Assembly: GCA_030043235.1 (NCBI GenBank)
Contig: JASHYF010000156.1
Location: 1-17,040 of the forward strand
Reading direction: 5' to 3'
DNA from: Solirubrobacteraceae bacterium
Lineage (GTDB): Bacteria > Actinomycetota > Thermoleophilia > Solirubrobacterales > Solirubrobacteraceae
DNA: 17,040 nucleotides
Shown here: piece by piece, positions 14,322 through 17,040 of the stretch
Layout of the letters: the number at the start of each line of letters is the position of its first letter
How positions within the stretch are numbered: position 1 is the first letter of the stretch
Program-made: the position numbers and the translations under genes
The notes under the pieces: model-generated
The model's input: only the letters and a program-made list of their open reading frames with translations
Database searches by the model: none
Told to the model about the DNA's origin: nothing

Positions 14322-14704
14322 GGCTCTGGATCGACGAGTGCCTGACCCCCGCGCTCGTCGGCCACGCACACTCTCACGGGTACGAAGCGACATGCACACG
14401 CGACCGCGGAGCGCTCGGCATGCGCGACGACGAGCTGCTGGCTCTGGCCGTCAGCGAGGAGTTCGTGTTCGTCACGAACAACCACGCCGACTTCACCGGG
14501 CTGTGCGCGAACGCCGAACTGCACGCAGGACTCCTCGTCCTGCCCCAACGCCCACGCGACGCTCAGCTCCCGCTGCTCAGCGACGCCATCGCCCACATCG
14601 AGCGTCACGCCGCCCAAGCCGGCGAAGCGCCAGCGGACTGGATGCTCAACCGCGTCGTGGAGGTCGATGACTCTGGAGCCTGCAAGGACACGCCGCTCCC
14701 CTGA
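14318..14704 (+). CDS. DUF5615 PIN-like toxin (VapC45-like ribonuclease)
   Basis: The protein has 128 residues from GTG 14318, which overlaps the antitoxin stop (GTGA). The N-terminus [20 protein letters not shown] has the early acidic pair Asp6-Glu7 of the DUF5615 fold. DRGALGMRDDELLALAVSEE supplies Asp37/Asp38, and FVFVTNNHADFTGL supplies Asp58 in the family's TNDxDF position (here TNNHADF). These match the active-site acids of PIN-like RNases, so it is presumed to cleave RNA when not bound by the DUF433 partner. The second half (LLVLPQRP, then a helix around LLSDAIAHIERH) is typical. Length is normal for the family and no frameshift is visible, so the module looks intact. Confidence 0.8.
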   Translation: MRLWIDECLTPALVGHAHSHGYEATCTRDRGALGMRDDELLALAVSEEFVFVTNNHADFTGLCANAELHAGLLVLPQRPRDAQLPLLSDAIAHIERHAAQAGEAPADWMLNRVVEVDDSGACKDTPLP

Positions 14705-15541
14705 AAGCATGCTTCGTGCCTGGTCGCGATCCAGGGGAAGCAGGACGGTTGGTCAACGACTCCCGCCGGGCTGCTGCTTTGCGACCCCGCCACCGCTTTG
14801 GTGGGGCGCCCCCACCGCAGCGGTTCAATCGGCTCGAGCGGCACATTGCGGCGGGCGCGCGCCGAGGAGCACCCGGCGGGCGCCCCTCGTCAGCGATCGA
14901 GAAGGCCAGGATAGAGAAACTGCGCGCCCGCTCGGACGGAGCTGAACGTCCTGCTGGATGACGAGCACGCGATGGCGCTGGCCGTCAGGGAACCTGCGCG
15001 GTCAGGTGTGAGCGCGCCGCGAGACGCCGTAGCGCTGCCGCCGGCCGAGCCCAGGCTGCGCGCCCGTCCGCACAGCTCTGGCGGCGTCTCGGCGATCGAG
15101 TGCTCGGACGCTCTCGGCACGCGATCAGCGATAGCGAGCTGCCGCGAGTGCGCCGGGTATCATCGCTGCCGAGCATGAATCTCGATCGGGGGTGCCGGAC
15201 GCGCGGCAGGGTCCCGTCGCTCCCGTTGCGAGAAGTGCCTGCTAAGCGGGTGATCTTGTGGTTTTGACGCCTATGAATCGCACGACAGGGGGCCGGAAGG
15301 CACCGTGCGCTAACGCTTCTGCGAGGTTGCCGCGAATCGGAGCGCCGCGTGTGCCGTCGAGGTGCGCCGATCGGTGTGGTCGCGGCTGCGGCCACCTTGC
15401 TGTCACTCCAAGCAACAGCGGCGGCGACGGTTTCGCGCCAGTCCACGCGGACGCGTGCGTTGGGATCTCGGGGCCAGTCTGGAGCGCGCAGGACGGGCCG
15501 CGAGTTGACGCGATTCCGCTCGAGGTTGCAAAGGACGGCGA
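14705..15541. other. Gene-poor stretch between the toxin gene and a secreted-protein gene
   Basis: No supported gene is present in about 840 bases; open frames are Arg/Ser/Ala-rich. Two weak remnants are possible. Around 14936-14985 the plus strand reads RTELNVLLDDEHAMALA, like the first strand and helix of a ribbon-helix-helix antitoxin. Around 15429-15590 it reads PVHADACVGISGPVWS, loosely like the end of an IclR-type effector domain. Neither is long enough to call. One clear hairpin lies at 14793-14823. Confidence 0.35.
14793..14823. terminator. Strong hairpin 90 nt downstream of the toxin gene
   Basis: CCGCT (14793-14797) pairs with AGCGG (14819-14823), enclosing a TT/GC internal loop. 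Inside it GGTGGGG (14800-14806) pairs with CCCCACC (14810-14816) around the loop CGC, giving 12 base pairs in all. There is no U-tract. It could end or stabilise the toxin-antitoxin transcript. The sequence GGTTCAATC just after it looks like a tRNA T-loop, but no tRNA stem arrangement fits. Confidence 0.35.
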
Positions 15542-15566
15542 GACCCTCGTAGCAGCAGCGAGGGTC
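15542..15566 (+). promoter_or_regulatory. Hairpin covering the ribosome-binding site of the secreted-protein gene
   Basis: GACCCTCG (15542-15549) pairs perfectly with CGAGGGTC (15559-15566) across the 9-nt loop TAGCAGCAG. The GAGGG at 15560-15564 is the only plausible Shine-Dalgarno before ATG 15575, and it lies inside the 3' arm. Folding would hide it. Confidence 0.4.
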
Positions 15567-15574
15567 GCGTTCGA

Positions 15575-16366
15575 ATGGGCGGTGGCGGGTTGACTGCGGC
15601 CGCAGCCCGAGCCCTCGTAATCGCGTCGCTGGTTGCGTTCGCGGCCGCGGCCTTGCTGGTCACAGCGGAGGGCAGGGCGAGCGCGCACCCGGCCGCCAAG
15701 CGCCATTTCCAGACGAGCTGCCGCTCCGGAACGACCGAGTTCCGCAAGGGGGCGCTGCGCGTGTTCGACGTCTCCACCAAGGAACCGCAATACGGGGGGT
15801 CCCACGCGCGGTTGCTGATATGCACCTCCCTCGCCAAAAAGCCGAGGTTGATCATCGACGGCGGGGCGGATTCAGAAATCCTGCCCAGGAGATTCGCGCT
15901 TCAGGGCACACGCCTCGGGTTCGAGGTTCAGACCGTTGCCTTCATGGGTCCCTTCCCGGTAGCCCCGACCGAAGTCGGTTGGATCGATGTGCGCCGAGGC
16001 CCAGCACGGCTTGGCCCTTGGAACGCTGGTGTCGAACCGGAATACGCGGAACCGACCGAGCCCCTGCTTCCCGTGGACGACGTCCACTTTGCGATCGCGC
16101 CAGACGGTTCGATGGCGGTGATCGCCGGAGCGCAGTCGGGCTGCCAGGTCGTTGCTGTGCTCAGGCTCCCCACATCACGGTCCACGGACCTGGAACCACC
16201 GGACGTCCTTTACACGGCGCCGAAGGGCGGACTCGACCCGGCATCGCTCACCATCGACGACACCACCGTCGCCTGGACGACCACCAGCGGCCTTCCCGCC
16301 TCGGCGCTTCGCTCCGCAGGCACGCCCGCAGCGGGTAACCCATCCGCTCAGACCGGCGGCTGCTGA
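15575..16366 (+). CDS. Secreted hypothetical protein
   Basis: The protein has 263 residues. A signal peptide is clear: ARALVIASLVAFAAAALLVT at about 11-30, with a likely cleavage at RASA-HPAAKR. The mature part starts FQTSCRSGTTEFRKGALRVF and appears beta-rich, with short repeated strand-turn segments. Examples are HARLLICTSL, DDVHFAIAPDGSMAVIAGAQ and LTIDDTTVAWTTTS. These resemble the blades of propeller-like 'value of a gene/device' secreted proteins common in soil actinobacteria. Cysteines at TSC, LIC, SGC and the C-terminal GGC may pair. I recognise no family or catalytic motif. ATG 15575 is preferred because it begins just before the signal peptide; its RBS lies within a hairpin. The gene seems to be monocistronic. 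Confidence 0.6.
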   Translation: MGGGGLTAAAARALVIASLVAFAAAALLVTAEGRASAHPAAKRHFQTSCRSGTTEFRKGALRVFDVSTKEPQYGGSHARLLICTSLAKKPRLIIDGGADSEILPRRFALQGTRLGFEVQTVAFMGPFPVAPTEVGWIDVRRGPARLGPWNAGVEPEYAEPTEPLLPVDDVHFAIAPDGSMAVIAGAQSGCQVVAVLRLPTSRSTDLEPPDVLYTAPKGGLDPASLTIDDTTVAWTTTSGLPASALRSAGTPAAGNPSAQTGGC

Positions 16367-16600
16367 GCAGGCGGAGGTCGCGGGTCCGAGTCCGCTGAGA
16401 CCCACGACCAACGGGGACTGGCGGGCAGCTCGCGTGACCGCTTATCGTCCTGACAGAGCGCGACCGAGGGCGTCACTCTCTCTCGCTCGTCGTCGAGAGG
16501 AGAACTGACTGGGTTGCCACAGGCAGCGAGCGATACTGGTGTGCGGATTAGGGGGTGGCGGGACGGCTGGCGCGAGCCGAACGCCAGGCGAGGTGACTGA

Positions 16601-17038
16601 TCACGGGTCTCCGGCGAGCACGACGACGCCCCGTCCCACGTTCGTGGCAATCATCACCCCGAGCCCGACGTGCGGAAGGATGTACCCCGCCAGTTCGCCG
16701 CCGACGACGAGCCAGGGCGGTATCCGGCCCGCGGCACGGTCCACGCGCTTCATCACGTCGAGCACAGTGTCGGGGATGCGGTCTCGCACCGCTTCGAGCC
16801 CGGCGCGCATCTTGTCGTCCGCGAGGTCGATCACCATGCCTCCCGCGCGCCCGAAGGCCGGGAGCGTATGTTTGATGACACCGGAGATCAGCGCCAGCGA
16901 CTGCGTCGTCAGGAACGCCCACTCGTCGGCGAGCACGTCGCCAAGCGGCTCATCCCCGCTGGCTAGGCGTTCGCAGATCGCCGCTGCCTCCTCGGCGAGC
17001 TTTCCTTCGGCGTGCGCCTGCTCTGCGGAGTAGGCCGT
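16601..17038 (-). CDS. C-terminal part of an unidentified protein (5' end outside window)
   Basis: The minus-strand frame is open to the window edge. It reads AYSAEQAHAEGKLAEEAAAI, CERLASGDEPLGDVLADEWA, then FLTTQSLALISGVIKHTLPA and ends MIATNVGRGVVVLAGDP. The first 45 residues seen are an acidic, Ala/Glu-rich helix. The rest alternates amphipathic helices with two weakly hydrophobic segments (PPWLVVGGELAGYILPHVGL and GVMIATNVGRGVVVLAG) that might associate with a membrane. A GTG at 16936 could start a 111-residue version, but the coding character continues upstream of it, so the gene probably begins beyond 17040. I recognise no family. It converges on the secreted-protein gene, with 234 nt between them that hold no obvious strong terminator. 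Confidence 0.5.
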   Translation of the reverse strand, partial: TAYSAEQAHAEGKLAEEAAAICERLASGDEPLGDVLADEWAFLTTQSLALISGVIKHTLPAFGRAGGMVIDLADDKMRAGLEAVRDRIPDTVLDVMKRVDRAAGRIPPWLVVGGELAGYILPHVGLGVMIATNVGRGVVVLAGDP

Positions 17039-17040
17039 TA

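Noticed and set aside
12537..14399. A 620-codon open frame on the minus strand
   Set aside because: Only its last 115 codons (arsM fragment) resemble protein. The rest runs out of frame through the HD-GYP gene and antisense to the toxin-antitoxin genes, with Arg/His/Pro-rich translation typical of high-GC shadow frames.
14790..14850. tRNA-like sequence (GGTTCAATC near 14821-14829)
   Set aside because: The bases beside it cannot form a T stem, and no acceptor, D or anticodon stems fit on either strand.
14936..15000. Ribbon-helix-helix antitoxin remnant (RTELNVLLDDEHAMALA)
   Set aside because: The similarity is limited to about 17 residues, with no start, no RBS and no continuation of the second helix.
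15258..15593. Possible IclR-type C-terminal remnant in a 111-codon frame
   Set aside because: Only a loose match around VGISGPVW and the following helix. The first half is Arg/Cys-rich and unlike any domain. A profile search would be needed to accept it.
1..17040. CRISPR arrays, insertion-sequence ends, phage attachment sites, rRNA
   Set aside because: No regularly spaced repeats, no transposase or integrase motifs and no rRNA-like sequence were seen on either strand.

Overview
The window is a GC-rich, densely packed bacterial chromosome segment. Its gene types fit a high-GC actinobacterium: an ECF sigma factor coupled to a one-TM partner, Ala/Arg-rich secreted proteins, a GH25-like secreted protein, a DUF433/PIN-like toxin-antitoxin pair and ArsM-type methyltransferase pieces. 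A soil Thermoleophilia/Solirubrobacterales-like host is my best guess, but no marker gene is present to prove it.

Layout. (1) 1-1520: the end of a secreted Ig-like protein, then two gene remnants, the C-terminal tip of a short-chain dehydrogenase and the C-terminal third of a PoxB-type pyruvate dehydrogenase. (2) 2250-7110: an organic-acid module with oxalate decarboxylase (oxdC), NAD-malic enzyme (maeA), class II fumarase (fumC) and a broken lactate/malate dehydrogenase. oxdC and maeA are unrelated enzymes, yet both are preceded by the same ~60-nt leader: a hairpin with paired-arm differences followed by an identical-type RBS. They even share an 11-codon N-terminal peptide. (3) 7103-9036: ECF sigma factor plus membrane partner, ending at a perfect 24-bp palindrome. 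(4) 9280-10155: secreted GH25-like protein on the minus strand. (5) 10360-12881: two opposite-facing fragments of arsM-type genes. Each ends or starts at the same 39-bp stretch (22 bp of it identical), forming inverted repeats around ~2.2 kb. Enclosed are two divergent membrane-protein units: a COG4280-like protein with two ExxE repeats plus a 64-aa membrane protein, and a COG4705-like protein with an exact fourfold W-x9-G-x4-D repeat. (6) 12797-14704: an HD-GYP protein with a tandemly duplicated GYP loop, divergent from a DUF433 antitoxin / DUF5615 PIN-like toxin pair. (7) 14705-17040: a long gene-poor stretch, a secreted hypothetical protein with a hairpin over its RBS, and the end of a minus-strand hypothetical protein.

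How the genes may work together. OxdC, MaeA and FumC would turn oxalate into formate plus CO2, and fumarate via malate into pyruvate plus CO2. The decarboxylations consume protons, so the module may serve organic-acid use or acid tolerance. The shared leader suggests oxdC and maeA are co-regulated although each has its own leader. The membrane proteins inside the arsM-flanked segment have acidic intramembrane repeats that suggest cation or metal transport. The number of truncated genes (SDR, poxB, mdh, two arsM pieces, HD-GYP tail) marks this as a rearranged, accessory-type region.
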